From contig NZ_JBCHVB010000002.1 in assembly GCF_039023475.1 (NCBI RefSeq), forward strand, positions 124,001 to 188,000: 64,000 nucleotides of DNA, in the 5' to 3' direction. The notes beneath the pieces are model-generated. The model did no database searches. It had not been told where the DNA came from and saw only the letters and a program-made list of their open reading frames with translations. The DNA comes from Erwinia sp039023475. Its GTDB lineage: Bacteria > Pseudomonadota > Gammaproteobacteria > Enterobacterales > Enterobacteriaceae. The position numbers and the translations under genes are program-made. Shown piece by piece: positions 8,722 to 17,980 of the stretch; position 1 is the first letter of the stretch, and each line of letters opens with the position of its first letter.

Positions 8722-8850
8722 GTCAGCAAACCTCGCCTCCCGGCAAGGTCTCACTTACAACGCAGGATGCGATCCTGGCTGCCCGGTAACCGGGTACTTA
8801 GGTACCGTATTGACGATTAGCCGGCAATGAAGTTACTCCCCTTTGCTGCG
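8722..8850 (-). promoter_or_regulatory. yybP-ykoY type Mn2+ riboswitch in alx leader
   Basis: On the minus strand upstream of alx, the leader has the hallmarks of this riboswitch class: the GGGGAGTA core near 8835-8843, GC hairpins around 8780-8800 (ACCCGGTTACCGGG) and the GTGAGACCTTGCCGGGAGGCGAGGTTTG segment (about 8727-8754) that folds into the conserved stem. In E. coli the matching leader (PRE) makes alx respond to alkaline pH and manganese. Boundaries are approximate. Confidence 0.85.
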
Positions 8851-8909
8851 AATGAAGATAGGTGCCAGAGCACCCCAGGTCAATCTCAGGCGGTAATATT
8901 TAGAAATGT

Positions 8910-9896
8910 TTACATAACCACATTATCCGCAGGGAAGATAACGTTGGTCTGACGGCGTATTTCGGTCAGCAACTTCGCCGTACTGCGCGATCGGGCCAGA
9001 CCAGCGTGATCCACCTGATTACCCTCTATCAGTTTGGCAAAGGTTTCCGCTTCGTAGAGCATGGTATTGATGTGCTGAGGCTGACTGAGATCCTGCGGCT
9101 TACCGCTGCGCGGTACGAAGGTGATGCGCTGACACTCGGCTATCTGCTCAATGAGCAGCGATCCATCCTCACCCTGAATCTCACTGGTGTTAACGGACTG
9201 GCTGACTTTGGAATGCAGCAGCGTAACGTCAAAATCGCCGTAGTCCATCACCACGGTGCCATGCGCATCCACGCCGCTTTCCAGCAGAGAGGCGTTGGCG
9301 ATCGTGCTGGCAGGTTCGCCCCAAAGCGCGATCGCCGAGGCCAGACAGTAAAAGCCGATATCCATGATGGAGCCGTTGGACCAGGCCGGATTGAACGTAT
9401 TCGGGTTCTCACCATCCAGGTAGCGCTGATAGCGGGATGAATACTGGCAGTAGGTCAGCTGCGCCTTACGCAGCTTGCCGATTTTCGGCAGCGACTGCTG
9501 AAGAACCTGGAAATTAGGCAGGCTGGCGGTTTTGAACGCTTCAAAGAGCACAACCTGGTTTTTACGGGCGCAGGCGATCATCGCTTCGGCTTCGCGCAGG
9601 TTGGATGCCAGCGGCTTCTCACAGATCACATGTTTCCCGTGCTGCATAAACAGCAGCGCTTGCTGGCAGTGCAGCGCATTCGGGCTGGCGATATAGACCG
9701 CGTCGATGTCACCGGACTGGGCCATCTGCTCCAGGGAGGTAAAAAGATGCGCCACGTGATAATCGTTGCTGAAGGCCTGAGCCTGTTCAAGCGCCCGGGA
9801 ATAAACGGCGGTAAGTTTCATTTTACCGGTTTCATGAGCGGCATCGACGAACTGCCGCGTAATCCAGTTGGTGCCTACTATTGCGAAGCGAATCAT
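8910..9896 (-). CDS. ygjR: Gfo/Idh/MocA family oxidoreductase YgjR
   Basis: NAD(P)-dependent dehydrogenase of the Gfo/Idh/MocA family, 328 residues. N-terminal Rossmann fold begins with MIRFAIVGTNWITRQF (GxxxxxxxF variant); the hallmark EKPLA motif is in VICEKPLASNL (about 93-103), followed by the C-terminal alpha/beta substrate domain with FNPAWSNGSIMDIGFY. Same length and neighbours as E. coli YgjR. Substrate unknown, probably a sugar or sugar derivative. Confidence 0.92.
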   Translation of the reverse strand: MIRFAIVGTNWITRQFVDAAHETGKMKLTAVYSRALEQAQAFSNDYHVAHLFTSLEQMAQSGDIDAVYIASPNALHCQQALLFMQHGKHVICEKPLASNLREAEAMIACARKNQVVLFEAFKTASLPNFQVLQQSLPKIGKLRKAQLTYCQYSSRYQRYLDGENPNTFNPAWSNGSIMDIGFYCLASAIALWGEPASTIANASLLESGVDAHGTVVMDYGDFDVTLLHSKVSQSVNTSEIQGEDGSLLIEQIAECQRITFVPRSGKPQDLSQPQHINTMLYEAETFAKLIEGNQVDHAGLARSRSTAKLLTEIRRQTNVIFPADNVVM

Positions 9897-10129
9897 GGCT
9901 TGTTGCGATCTCCACTTATTAAATTATCTGTGGAACCGATCGGTCAGCGTCCCACCCTGTTCTCGATCAGAGTAGCATGCGGGGCTGGCGGCGGGCTGTG
10001 AAAAAATCGTTGTTTTAATAACAAAAACCGGTAATGGCAACGCCGGGGAAAGCGGATGAATATTTGATTTTTTACGCCGCCTCTTGGAGGATAGGGGCAG
10101 AGAACACCTTCCGGGATAAATGCACAACA

Positions 10130-11821
10130 ATGACTACGGGCAGCCGACATGCACTGAACTGGACCAGCATACTTGTTGCGATTCCGGTGGGATTTGCCGC
10201 CTCGCTGGTGACGTTGCTTTTCCGGATGACCATCGAGCTAATCAACTCTCTGCTGTTCGGCACCGAAAAGGACATTACTCAGGCGATTAACGTCTATCCC
10301 TGGTATTTCTGGCCGCTGATCGTCGGGACTGGCGGCGTGATAGCCGGGTTCTTTCTGCGTTATGCCACGGCGATTGAGCAAAAAGAGACGGTGCGGACAG
10401 ACTATCTGGAGGTGATTAACGCCAGGCTGGATGCGGTTCCGACCAAAACCTCGCTGTTCCGGGCGATCTCCTCTATCGCCAGTATCAGCAGCGGGGCGTC
10501 AATCGGGAAGGAGGGGCCGATGGTGCAGCTTTCCGCGCTCTGCGGCAGCCTGATGGGGCGGTTCTGCTTTCAGCGTTTCAACCTGAAAAACAGCGATCTG
10601 GTGGCGATGGCGGCGGCGGCGGGCCTCTCGTCCGTCTATCATGCACCGCTCGCCTCCGCCATTTTTGTGGCGGAAATCGCGTTTGGCATCTCTGCGCTTC
10701 AGCGCGTGATCCCGCTGATTATCTCCTCCGGCGTGGCGGTGCTGACCATGTGGACGCTGGGACACCGTTCCGCCATCTATACCCTGACCAGCGCGCAGTT
10801 TGAGCTGACGCCCGTTAACATGCTGCTGACCGTTGCGCTGGGGCTGCTGGCCGGGCTGGTGGGCGGGGCATTTATCTGGCTGATCAATCAGTGCAAAACC
10901 CGTTTTGGTAGGGTAAAAAGTCTGCCGCTGCGTTTAGGGCTGGGCGGGCTGCTTGTCGGTATTCTGGCGATGGGCAGCAGCAATATACTTGGCAACGGTT
11001 ACGAAGTGATTGTGGCGATCATGGCCGGCGGCCTGATGCTGAAAGGGCTGTTGCTTTTGCTGGTGCTGAAGATGGTCGCCACCGCCGTGTCGGTTGGATC
11101 GAATGCCGTTGGCGGTCTCTTTACGCCCTCGCTGCTGATTGGCGCCATTCTCGGCGTGCTGCTGGCCTCGCTGGCGACGTTTGCGGGCCTGCCGGTCAGC
11201 CACGCGGTCATTTTTGCCGCCATCGGCATGGGGGCCGTGCTGGCGTCGGTCAGCCAGGCACCGCTGATGGCGATGCTGATGGTACTGGAAATGACGCTCA
11301 ACAGCAGTCTGCTTTTTCCGACGATGATCGCCTGCGTGCTGGCCACCATGACCGCTTACCGGTTGCAGCTCGCCAGCACCTATCCGCTGATTAAAAACCA
11401 CTTCAGCCGCTCAGATGCAAAGTTCGAGTTTGATAATGGCATCATTTCGCAGTTCATTGTCTCAGGCGCGGCGCTAAGGCCTGACGATTCCGTGGGCAAA
11501 GCGCTGGCGGTCAGCTCGCTGAAACGGGAGCGCTTTGTCTATGTGGTCGATGATGAAGGGCAGTTTCTTGGCGCGACGTCCATCCATGACATTTCCCGTA
11601 AGGTGCTGGATAAAGAAATCACGCTGAATTCCCCGGTCAGCTGCGTGATGGACGCCGATTTTCCGACCATTTTTGAAAACCAGACCATTACGGAAGGGTG
11701 GGAAGCCTTTGCGAGAGTGACGCTGGAGCGGTTACCGGTGCTGAACAATCCGCAGGAAAGAAAATATCTTGGCGCGCTGACCAAAACCAGCCTTATCCAG
11801 AAGGCGAAGGCGTTTCTCTGA
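10130..11821 (+). CDS. ClcB-like chloride channel with C-terminal CBS pair
   Basis: ClC-family chloride channel/antiporter of about 563 residues. The selectivity elements are recognisable: the RTDYLEV segment in place of GSGIP (as in ClcB), GKEGP with the gating glutamate, and GLFTPSLLIG for GxFxP. After the membrane domain a cytoplasmic CBS pair (about 435-555) is present, which E. coli ClcA and ClcB lack. The ATG at 10130 gives an N-terminus like other family members; a longer frame opens at 10034, so the start is uncertain. It is divergent from ygjR, with both promoters in the 230-bp gap. Confidence 0.85.
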   Translation: MTTGSRHALNWTSILVAIPVGFAASLVTLLFRMTIELINSLLFGTEKDITQAINVYPWYFWPLIVGTGGVIAGFFLRYATAIEQKETVRTDYLEVINARLDAVPTKTSLFRAISSIASISSGASIGKEGPMVQLSALCGSLMGRFCFQRFNLKNSDLVAMAAAAGLSSVYHAPLASAIFVAEIAFGISALQRVIPLIISSGVAVLTMWTLGHRSAIYTLTSAQFELTPVNMLLTVALGLLAGLVGGAFIWLINQCKTRFGRVKSLPLRLGLGGLLVGILAMGSSNILGNGYEVIVAIMAGGLMLKGLLLLLVLKMVATAVSVGSNAVGGLFTPSLLIGAILGVLLASLATFAGLPVSHAVIFAAIGMGAVLASVSQAPLMAMLMVLEMTLNSSLLFPTMIACVLATMTAYRLQLASTYPLIKNHFSRSDAKFEFDNGIISQFIVSGAALRPDDSVGKALAVSSLKRERFVYVVDDEGQFLGATSIHDISRKVLDKEITLNSPVSCVMDADFPTIFENQTITEGWEAFARVTLERLPVLNNPQERKYLGALTKTSLIQKAKAFL

Positions 11822-11964
11822 CGGCGGGCGCTGCTTACCGCGTTTTGTCGCAGGAGGGATTTCACACCCAGGGCCGCTCTGGCCCGCATTGTCCATAAGC
11901 TTATGCGTCAGACGTGAGATATGAGATAGAAGGCGGTTCACTGCTGGCGTCTCCGGCCGCGTAT

Positions 11965-12468
11965 TCAGGGACGTTCTTTATTCAGCTCTTTCCAGTTAAG
12001 CCAGAGCCGCATATCAAACTCCAGCTGATGGTAATCGGGATCCATGTGGCAGCATAACTGGTAGAACGCTTTGTTATGCTCTTTCTCTTTCAGATGCGCG
12101 AGTTCATGGACCACGATCATCCGTAAAAAATCTTCCGGGCCGTCGCGGAACAGAGTGGCGATGCGGATTTCATTATTGGATTTCAGCTTGCCGCCCTGCA
12201 CGCGGGAGACAAAAGTATTGGTGCCCAGCGTGCCCTTAATCGGGTTCTGTTTGTTGTCGTACATTACCTTAGAGAGCGCGGAGGCATTCCTCACATAGCG
12301 CTGTTTGAGATCGGAAACGTACTGATACAACGCCTTATCGTTCTGCACGCTATGACCGCCCGGATACTTTTTATCCAGCCAGAGGCCCAGCTTGCTCTGG
12401 TCAAACAGCGTCTGCACCTGAGTGATAATGTTGGAGGGATAACCGTTCAGATAGCGTAACTGAGTCAT
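11965..12468 (-). CDS. ygjP: Metal-dependent UTP pyrophosphatase YgjP
   Basis: YgjP-like metalloprotein of 167 residues with an HExxH-x5-H metal site (His121, Glu122, His125, His131 in VVHELAHLKEKEH) followed by HMDPDYHQLE. The fold resembles zinc metallopeptidases, but the E. coli protein was reported to hydrolyse UTP to UMP and pyrophosphate. Divergent from rlmG, as in E. coli. Confidence 0.9.
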   Translation of the reverse strand: MTQLRYLNGYPSNIITQVQTLFDQSKLGLWLDKKYPGGHSVQNDKALYQYVSDLKQRYVRNASALSKVMYDNKQNPIKGTLGTNTFVSRVQGGKLKSNNEIRIATLFRDGPEDFLRMIVVHELAHLKEKEHNKAFYQLCCHMDPDYHQLEFDMRLWLNWKELNKERP

Positions 12469-12679
12469 AATGCCGGAAAAGTAATAAATTTCCCCGATTA
12501 TAGCCTTTTAAGGCGGCAGTTGAACATCGCTCCGGCGATCGCCGGGGCGGCACGTCCTCACCGAAGAGAGCGTTGAGCGCCACTTTTAACGCTGACCGCG
12601 CCGCCGGCGGAAGAAAAACGTTTACTGTCGGCCCGTTTTAGGGGATAAAACGCGGGAATTTTACCACGCCGGAGATCCC

Positions 12680-13807
12680 ATGAGCCAACTCGAACTGAGC
12701 CACCGCACGCTGACGCTGCACCGTTTTCCCCAGATGCGCGAAGAGAGTCCGTTGCAGGCATGGGATGCAGCCGATGAGTATCTGCTCAGCCACATTGCCG
12801 AAACTCCCGCGAACGGGCCAACCCTGATCTTCAATGACACCTTTGGCGCGCTGGCCTGCGCGCTCTTCGGCGAAGAGTTATACAGCATCAGCGACTCATT
12901 TATCGCTCATCAGGCAACACGACAGAACCTGTCGATGAACGGCATGGATGAAGGTGACGTAACGCTGCTGGACAGCCTTGCGCCACTGCCCGACTCCCCT
13001 GCGCGCGTGGTGATTAAAATCCCTAAAACGCTGGCGCTGCTTGAGCAGCAGCTGCGCGCGCTGCGCAGCGTGGTCACGCCACAGACGCAGGTTATCGCGG
13101 CGGGTAAGGCGAAGGATATCCACACCTCGACGTTACAGCTATTTGAGCGCGTATTAGGCACCACCAAAACGTCACTCGCGGTCAAAAAAGCGCGGCTGAT
13201 CTACTGCACGCCGACGCTGCCAGCGCTTGCGGACTCGCCGGTTATCAACAGCTGGCCGCTTGACGGCACTTCATACCAGATTCACAACCATGCCAACGTT
13301 TTCGCCCGCAGCGGCCTTGATGTTGGTGCGCGCTTCTTCCTGGAGCATCTGCCGGATGGGCTTGAAGGGGAGATTGTCGATCTGGGCTGTGGAAACGGCG
13401 TGATTGGCCTGATGGCGCTGGAGAAAAACCCCGCTGCCGAGGTGCACTTCCTCGATGAATCCTGGATGGCAGTGGCTTCCAGCGAGATGAACGTGGAGCT
13501 GAACCGTCCTGAGGATCTGGCCCGCAGCCACTTTGGCGTGAATAACGCGATGGCCGGTTTCCCTTCCGATCGCTTACATGCGGTACTCTGTAATCCGCCG
13601 TTCCACCAGCAAAGCGCGCTGACCGATCATATCGCCTGGCAGATGTTCCGCGATGCGCGGCGCTGCCTGCAATACGGTGGCGAGCTGCGCATCGTGGGCA
13701 ACCGCCACTTAGATTATTACCGCAAGATGAAAAAACTGTTCGGTAACTGCACCACAGTTGCCTCAAATCAGAAGTTCGTTATCCTGCGCTCGGTAAAACT
13801 CCGCTAG
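12680..13807 (+). CDS. rlmG: 23S rRNA m2G1835 methyltransferase RlmG
   Basis: SAM-dependent RNA methyltransferase of 375 residues with two related Rossmann-like halves, homologous to RsmC (also in this window). The C-terminal catalytic half has the SAM motif EIVDLGCGNGVIGL (about 232-245) and the amino-methylase motif NPPF (in AVLCNPPFHQQ), which acts on the exocyclic N2 of guanine. A GGAG precedes the ATG. Confidence 0.95.
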   Translation: MSQLELSHRTLTLHRFPQMREESPLQAWDAADEYLLSHIAETPANGPTLIFNDTFGALACALFGEELYSISDSFIAHQATRQNLSMNGMDEGDVTLLDSLAPLPDSPARVVIKIPKTLALLEQQLRALRSVVTPQTQVIAAGKAKDIHTSTLQLFERVLGTTKTSLAVKKARLIYCTPTLPALADSPVINSWPLDGTSYQIHNHANVFARSGLDVGARFFLEHLPDGLEGEIVDLGCGNGVIGLMALEKNPAAEVHFLDESWMAVASSEMNVELNRPEDLARSHFGVNNAMAGFPSDRLHAVLCNPPFHQQSALTDHIAWQMFRDARRCLQYGGELRIVGNRHLDYYRKMKKLFGNCTTVASNQKFVILRSVKLR

Positions 13808-13820
13808 GCGGGGTCCCGCT

Positions 13821-14534
13821 CTACCGCCGCTTTATCCAGGAGAATCGCTGCTGATAGCCGTGGCTGAAATGGGTATTGCGGCGATAGCTCGCCTGCGCTT
13901 CCGCCATGCAGTAGGTACAGATCCGGCTCAGCTCGATCTGCGCCTCGGGGACGCCTTCGCGCATTGCCATCCGCTTCACCAGCAGCGGTAAGTCGAACCA
14001 GACGCCCTGCGTGGTGCCACAGGCCTGCGCGCGTATGGCATGGGGATTGGCTGGCTGCTGTTCAGTAAAATGCATCATGCCGGCCAGGCTGAGCGGATCC
14101 TCCTGCTCTGTCCGATCTATCAATGTTTTCCCCAGTTCGTAACAGCACGGCCCGATAGAAGGGCCGATGGCGATCGTCAGGCTCTCCGGCGATGCCCCGC
14201 GCTCGCACAGGCGATGAATGGCATTGATCACCACGCCTTTCAGTGCGCCGCTGAGTCCGGCATGCACAGCCGCAACCTGCTTCATCTGCGTATCTGCAAT
14301 CAGCACGGGAAGGCAATCTGCGGTATAGACCGCCACCGGCCGGGTATCCGTGGCGATCAGGCCATCCGCGTCGCGGCTTTTCACCGGCAGCGCCTCATCC
14401 GCCAGCACGACGGTGGCGCTGTGGCGCTGACGGTTATAAATCGCGTCTTCAGGCGGGCGCTCGCCCGCAGGCAGAAAAGCATGTTCCAGCCAGTCAAGAC
14501 CCGACAATAGCGGAGAGTGGTAGTGCAGAGGCAT
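13821..14534 (-). CDS. Laccase-domain (YfiH/PgeF-like) protein, divergent paralogue
   Basis: Multicopper-oxidoreductase-like laccase-domain protein of 237 residues. Metal-binding residues of the family are present: His38 (NRQRHSAT), Cys74 (VYTADCLPVLI) and His91 (AAVHAG). The next residues are LSG rather than the usual WRG, and GPSIGPCCYELG matches the family's GPSIGPxxYEV segment. AAGGA seven bases before the ATG at 14534 selects this start over one at 14561. Members of this family act on peptidoglycan precursors (PgeF editing) or purine nucleosides; which applies here is unknown. It converges with rlmG and follows fadH by 72 bp on the same strand. Confidence 0.8.
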   Translation of the reverse strand: MPLHYHSPLLSGLDWLEHAFLPAGERPPEDAIYNRQRHSATVVLADEALPVKSRDADGLIATDTRPVAVYTADCLPVLIADTQMKQVAAVHAGLSGALKGVVINAIHRLCERGASPESLTIAIGPSIGPCCYELGKTLIDRTEQEDPLSLAGMMHFTEQQPANPHAIRAQACGTTQGVWFDLPLLVKRMAMREGVPEAQIELSRICTYCMAEAQASYRRNTHFSHGYQQRFSWIKRR

Positions 14535-14606
14535 CAGACAGTCCTTTTCGGCAAACGTCATGCTGACAATGTCTGCACATTATGGCCGTGATGCAACCCC
14601 TGGCTG

Positions 14607-16616
14607 CTAAATATTGAGCGCCAGCCGGGTTCCCTGTGCGATAGCGCGACGGGCATCCAGCTCCAGCGCCACATCCGCACCGCCGATGATATGGACGCGC
14701 TTGCCTGAGGCCATCAGCGGTTCCGCCAGCGCCCGGTTTGGCTCCTGCCCGGCGCAAACCACCACATTATCGACGTTCAGCTGCGCTTCAACGCCGTCGC
14801 GGCGGATTAACAGTCCCTGGTCATCAATCCTCAGATACTCCACGCCGCCCCACATTGTCACCCCATGCATTTGCAGGCTTGCGCGGTGGATCCAGCCCGT
14901 CGTTTTACCGAGCCCCGCGCCGGGTTTACCCGCTTTGCGCTGTAGCAACCAGATCTGACGTTCAGAATGAGGAAGCTGAGGATCGGTCAGGCCGCCAGGG
15001 TGCTGAAGCGTCTGGTCAATTCCCCACTGGCGGCAAAAGGCTTCAACATCCAGGCTGGTGGAGGGACCGTGCTGACAGAGATATTCGGCGGTATCGAAGC
15101 CGATGCCCCCGGCACCGATAATTGCGACGCGTTTGCCAACCGGCTTTTTATCGCGCAGCACCTCCAGATAGCTGAGAACCGACGGGTGATCGATACCGGG
15201 GATTGCCGGAATACGCGGTGAGACGCCGCTGGCCAGGATAATCTCATCAAACTGTTGCAGAGCTGGCACGGTGGCCCACTCCCCCAGGCGTAGCGCGACG
15301 TTGTGCAGTTCCAGCTGACGGCGAAAATAGCGCAGCGTCTCGCTGAACTCTTCCTTGCCGGGGATCTGCCGGGCGATGTTGAACTGACCGCCGATCTCCG
15401 CCGCGCTGTCGAACAGCGTCACCTTATGCCCACGCATGGCCGCGTTGACGGCAAACGCCACGCCCGCCGGGCCTGCGCCAATCACGGCAAGCTGTTTTAT
15501 CTGGCCGGTTTTGATTACTGGCATCTCGGTTTCATGGCAGGCGCGTGGATTCACCAGGCAGGAGGTAATCTTCCCGGCAAAAATTTGATCGAGGCAGGCC
15601 TGATTGCAGCCAATACAGGTATTGATCTCATCACTGCGACCCTGCTGCGCTTTACTGACAAACTCTGCGTCGGCAAGGAAAGAACGCGCCATTGACACCA
15701 TATCCGCGCAGCCCTCATCCAGCAGCGCCTGGGCGATGTCGGGATGATTAATACGGTTAGTTGTAATCAGCGGCAGGCTGATGTGCTGCCGGAGCTGTCG
15801 GGTGACCCAGCCAAAGGCGCCACGGGGCACCGGAGTGGCGATCGTGGGCACCCGCGCTTCGTGCCAGCCAATCCCGGTATTTATCAGCGTGGCCCCAGCC
15901 TGCTCAATAGTCTGCGCCAGCCGGATAGTTTGTGGAAGCGTATTGCCTTCGCTGACCAGATCCAGCATGGATAGCCGGTAAATAACGATAAAATCTTCAC
16001 CGACCGCTTCACGTACCGCGCTGACGATCTCCACGGCAAAACGCATCCGCCGCGCCTCGTCACCTCCCCATTCATCGTTTCGCTGGTTGGTGCGGGCGGC
16101 CAGGAACTGGTTAATCAGGTAGCCTTCTGAACCCATTATCTCAACGCCGTCATAGCCCGCCTGCCTGGCCAGCGTGGCGCAGCGCGCAAAATCAGCGATC
16201 AGCGCCAGAATAGCCTCGTGACTCAGGGCGTGGGGCCGGAACGGATTAATCGGGGCCTGTAAAGGCGAGGGCGCCACCAGGGCTGGCTGATAGCTGTAGC
16301 GGCCCGCATGCAGGATCTGCAGGGCGATTTTACCGCCGGCGTGATGTACGGCGTCGGTGATCTCACGGTGATGCGCCAGCTGACCGGGATGATTCAGCAC
16401 TGAGGCACCCGCCATCACCACGCCTTCTGGTGTGGGGGAAATGCCGCCGGTCACGATCAGCGCCACGCCAGCCGCCGCACGTTCCGCATAGAAGGCGGCC
16501 AGCCGCCGCGGCCCGTCGGGATGCTCCTCCAGTCCGGTATGCATGGAGCCCATCAGAAAGCGATTTTTTAACTGGGTAAAGCCCAGATCCAGCGGAGAGA
16601 AAAGGGAAGCGCGCAT
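14607..16616 (-). CDS. fadH: 2,4-dienoyl-CoA reductase (NADPH) FadH
   Basis: Iron-sulfur flavoenzyme of 669 residues for beta-oxidation of unsaturated fatty acids. Domains in order: an old-yellow-enzyme FMN barrel (1-330, with EIMGSEGYLINQFL), a 4Fe-4S cluster motif CIGCNQAC followed by CLVNPRAC (about 334-354), then FAD (VIGAGPAGVAFA, about 375) and NADPH-binding (IGAGGIGFDTAE, about 500) domains. Length matches E. coli FadH (672). It sits next to rlmG as in E. coli, with the laccase-domain gene inserted between. Confidence 0.96.
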   Translation of the reverse strand: MRASLFSPLDLGFTQLKNRFLMGSMHTGLEEHPDGPRRLAAFYAERAAAGVALIVTGGISPTPEGVVMAGASVLNHPGQLAHHREITDAVHHAGGKIALQILHAGRYSYQPALVAPSPLQAPINPFRPHALSHEAILALIADFARCATLARQAGYDGVEIMGSEGYLINQFLAARTNQRNDEWGGDEARRMRFAVEIVSAVREAVGEDFIVIYRLSMLDLVSEGNTLPQTIRLAQTIEQAGATLINTGIGWHEARVPTIATPVPRGAFGWVTRQLRQHISLPLITTNRINHPDIAQALLDEGCADMVSMARSFLADAEFVSKAQQGRSDEINTCIGCNQACLDQIFAGKITSCLVNPRACHETEMPVIKTGQIKQLAVIGAGPAGVAFAVNAAMRGHKVTLFDSAAEIGGQFNIARQIPGKEEFSETLRYFRRQLELHNVALRLGEWATVPALQQFDEIILASGVSPRIPAIPGIDHPSVLSYLEVLRDKKPVGKRVAIIGAGGIGFDTAEYLCQHGPSTSLDVEAFCRQWGIDQTLQHPGGLTDPQLPHSERQIWLLQRKAGKPGAGLGKTTGWIHRASLQMHGVTMWGGVEYLRIDDQGLLIRRDGVEAQLNVDNVVVCAGQEPNRALAEPLMASGKRVHIIGGADVALELDARRAIAQGTRLALNI

Positions 16617-17353
16617 AGGATCCTGCGGTGAAGTGGTCGGATGAGTTCCACTTTAGCGGCGAACGCGGCATTCTCAAGCGCTCATCGCCGGGAGTGTGAT
16701 GCGCCCCCGCTTTTCGGCGGCATGGGTTCACCGTTGAGCGGTTTGGTCAGAATAATGGCAATTAAGCGACCGGAGGCAGCAGAAAAGAGGGCGGGTTTAT
16801 CATTTATAAATTCATGCCGGGTTGTAAAGTTTCTTAAATAGTGAAATTTCACCCTGACATTAATTGATAAATAAAGTGATCATTCGCGAGGATGATATTG
16901 CCTGCATTCGCTTAATTACTCTTCTTATAAACCATTTTTAAAATGAGGACTTATGAGAGCGGGGTATTAAAAGGAGACAGATGTCTTTATTATTCGGGCA
17001 GGGTTTTGTAATTAAATAAAGTATCCAGCGAAAAGTAATAACGCACGTTATGTTTTTAAGTTTTTGAATAATATGATTAAATTAAATAATCATAAACCAT
17101 ATGAAATTATTATGAATAAAGTCGTGTACTGGCAAAATCAGGGTTTAAGGGAAAGCAGGTTTAAGTAAAATTACAATTCATTATTTTCAGGGTCAGCCAG
17201 GATTACTCTTAATAATGTTGCTGGTACTAAAATGTCAGAACTTATTCCAGCACTTATGTACATACTCATTACAGAGGCTTTCCCTCTGTATATCCCTTTT
17301 ATTCCGTCTGGCGCCCAGGTTTATTCCTGTTGTCCTGAGAGAGAGGCTTTATT
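16617..17353. other. Long AT-rich intergenic region upstream of carbonic anhydrase
   Basis: About 740 bp. The first 180 bp hold the fadH promoter; from about 16780 to 17220 the sequence is strikingly AT-rich with many TTAAT/AATTAT blocks, compatible with an H-NS or other silencer target and the carbonic anhydrase promoter. No supported coding frame. A perfect 8-bp hairpin lies at 17270-17290. Confidence 0.55.
17270..17290 (+). repeat. Hairpin in leader of carbonic anhydrase gene
   Basis: TACAGAGG (17270-17277) and CCTCTGTA (17283-17290) form a perfect 8-bp stem with a 5-nt loop, followed by TATCCCTTTTATT. It lies about 65 bp before the TTG start and may be a weak terminator or attenuator. 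Confidence 0.4.
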
Positions 17354-17980
17354 TTGACGACCCTAAAACCCCTGTTAGCGAAAAACCGCAGTTGGGCCTT
17401 GCAGCGCCGCCAACGCAATCCTCATTACTTTCAGCAGAACGTACATTCGCAAAAGCCGCACTCGCTCTGGATCGGCTGTTCGGACAGCCGTGTTCCCGCT
17501 GAAGTCCTGACCGGCGCCCATCCGGGCGAGCTGTTTGTGCACCGCAATATCGCCAATATGGTGGTAAACGGCGATGATAACTTTATGAGCGTCCTTCAGT
17601 ACGCGATTGAATACCTTAATGTTTCACGCATTGTCCTTTGTGGGCACTATGGCTGTGGCGGCGTACAGGCGGCCGTTTCGCTGCCTGATATCCCTCTCTC
17701 TGATGAAAACTCACCGCTTGCACGTCGCATCACCCAGCTTCGTGAGGCGCTGGCCCCGGGCCTGGCTGAAACTCGTGACACGACGGATGAAAGCGAGCGG
17801 CTTAATCTGCTGGTGGAAGCTAACGTGCTGGCGCAGTTTGGCCAGCTGATACGCACGGAACCAGTGCTCAATGCCTGGCGTGCAGGCGGGGAGCTTGACG
17901 TTTTTGGCTGTGTATACGATCTGCATTCGGGGCATCTCAAAGAGCTGATTCAGCAAAACGCAGAGGGACAGTTACCATGA
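17354..17980 (+). CDS. Beta-class carbonic anhydrase
   Basis: Zinc enzyme interconverting CO2 and bicarbonate, 208 residues. Zinc ligands and the catalytic dyad are visible: Cys42, Asp44 and Arg46 in IGCSDSR, and His98 and Cys101 in CGHYGCGG. No ATG gives a full-length protein; the frame opens at TTG 17354 preceded by GAGAGAGG, yielding an N-terminus MTTLKPLLAKNRSW like known members. It overlaps the downstream SulP gene by four bases (ATGA), so the two products are co-made; this suggests bicarbonate supply or removal coupled to transport. Confidence 0.9.
   Translation: MTTLKPLLAKNRSWALQRRQRNPHYFQQNVHSQKPHSLWIGCSDSRVPAEVLTGAHPGELFVHRNIANMVVNGDDNFMSVLQYAIEYLNVSRIVLCGHYGCGGVQAAVSLPDIPLSDENSPLARRITQLREALAPGLAETRDTTDESERLNLLVEANVLAQFGQLIRTEPVLNAWRAGGELDVFGCVYDLHSGHLKELIQQNAEGQLP

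Noticed and set aside
17215..17502. 95-codon plus-strand frame overlapping the carbonic anhydrase start
   Set aside because: Out of phase with the conserved enzyme and composed of leader sequence; no family resemblance.
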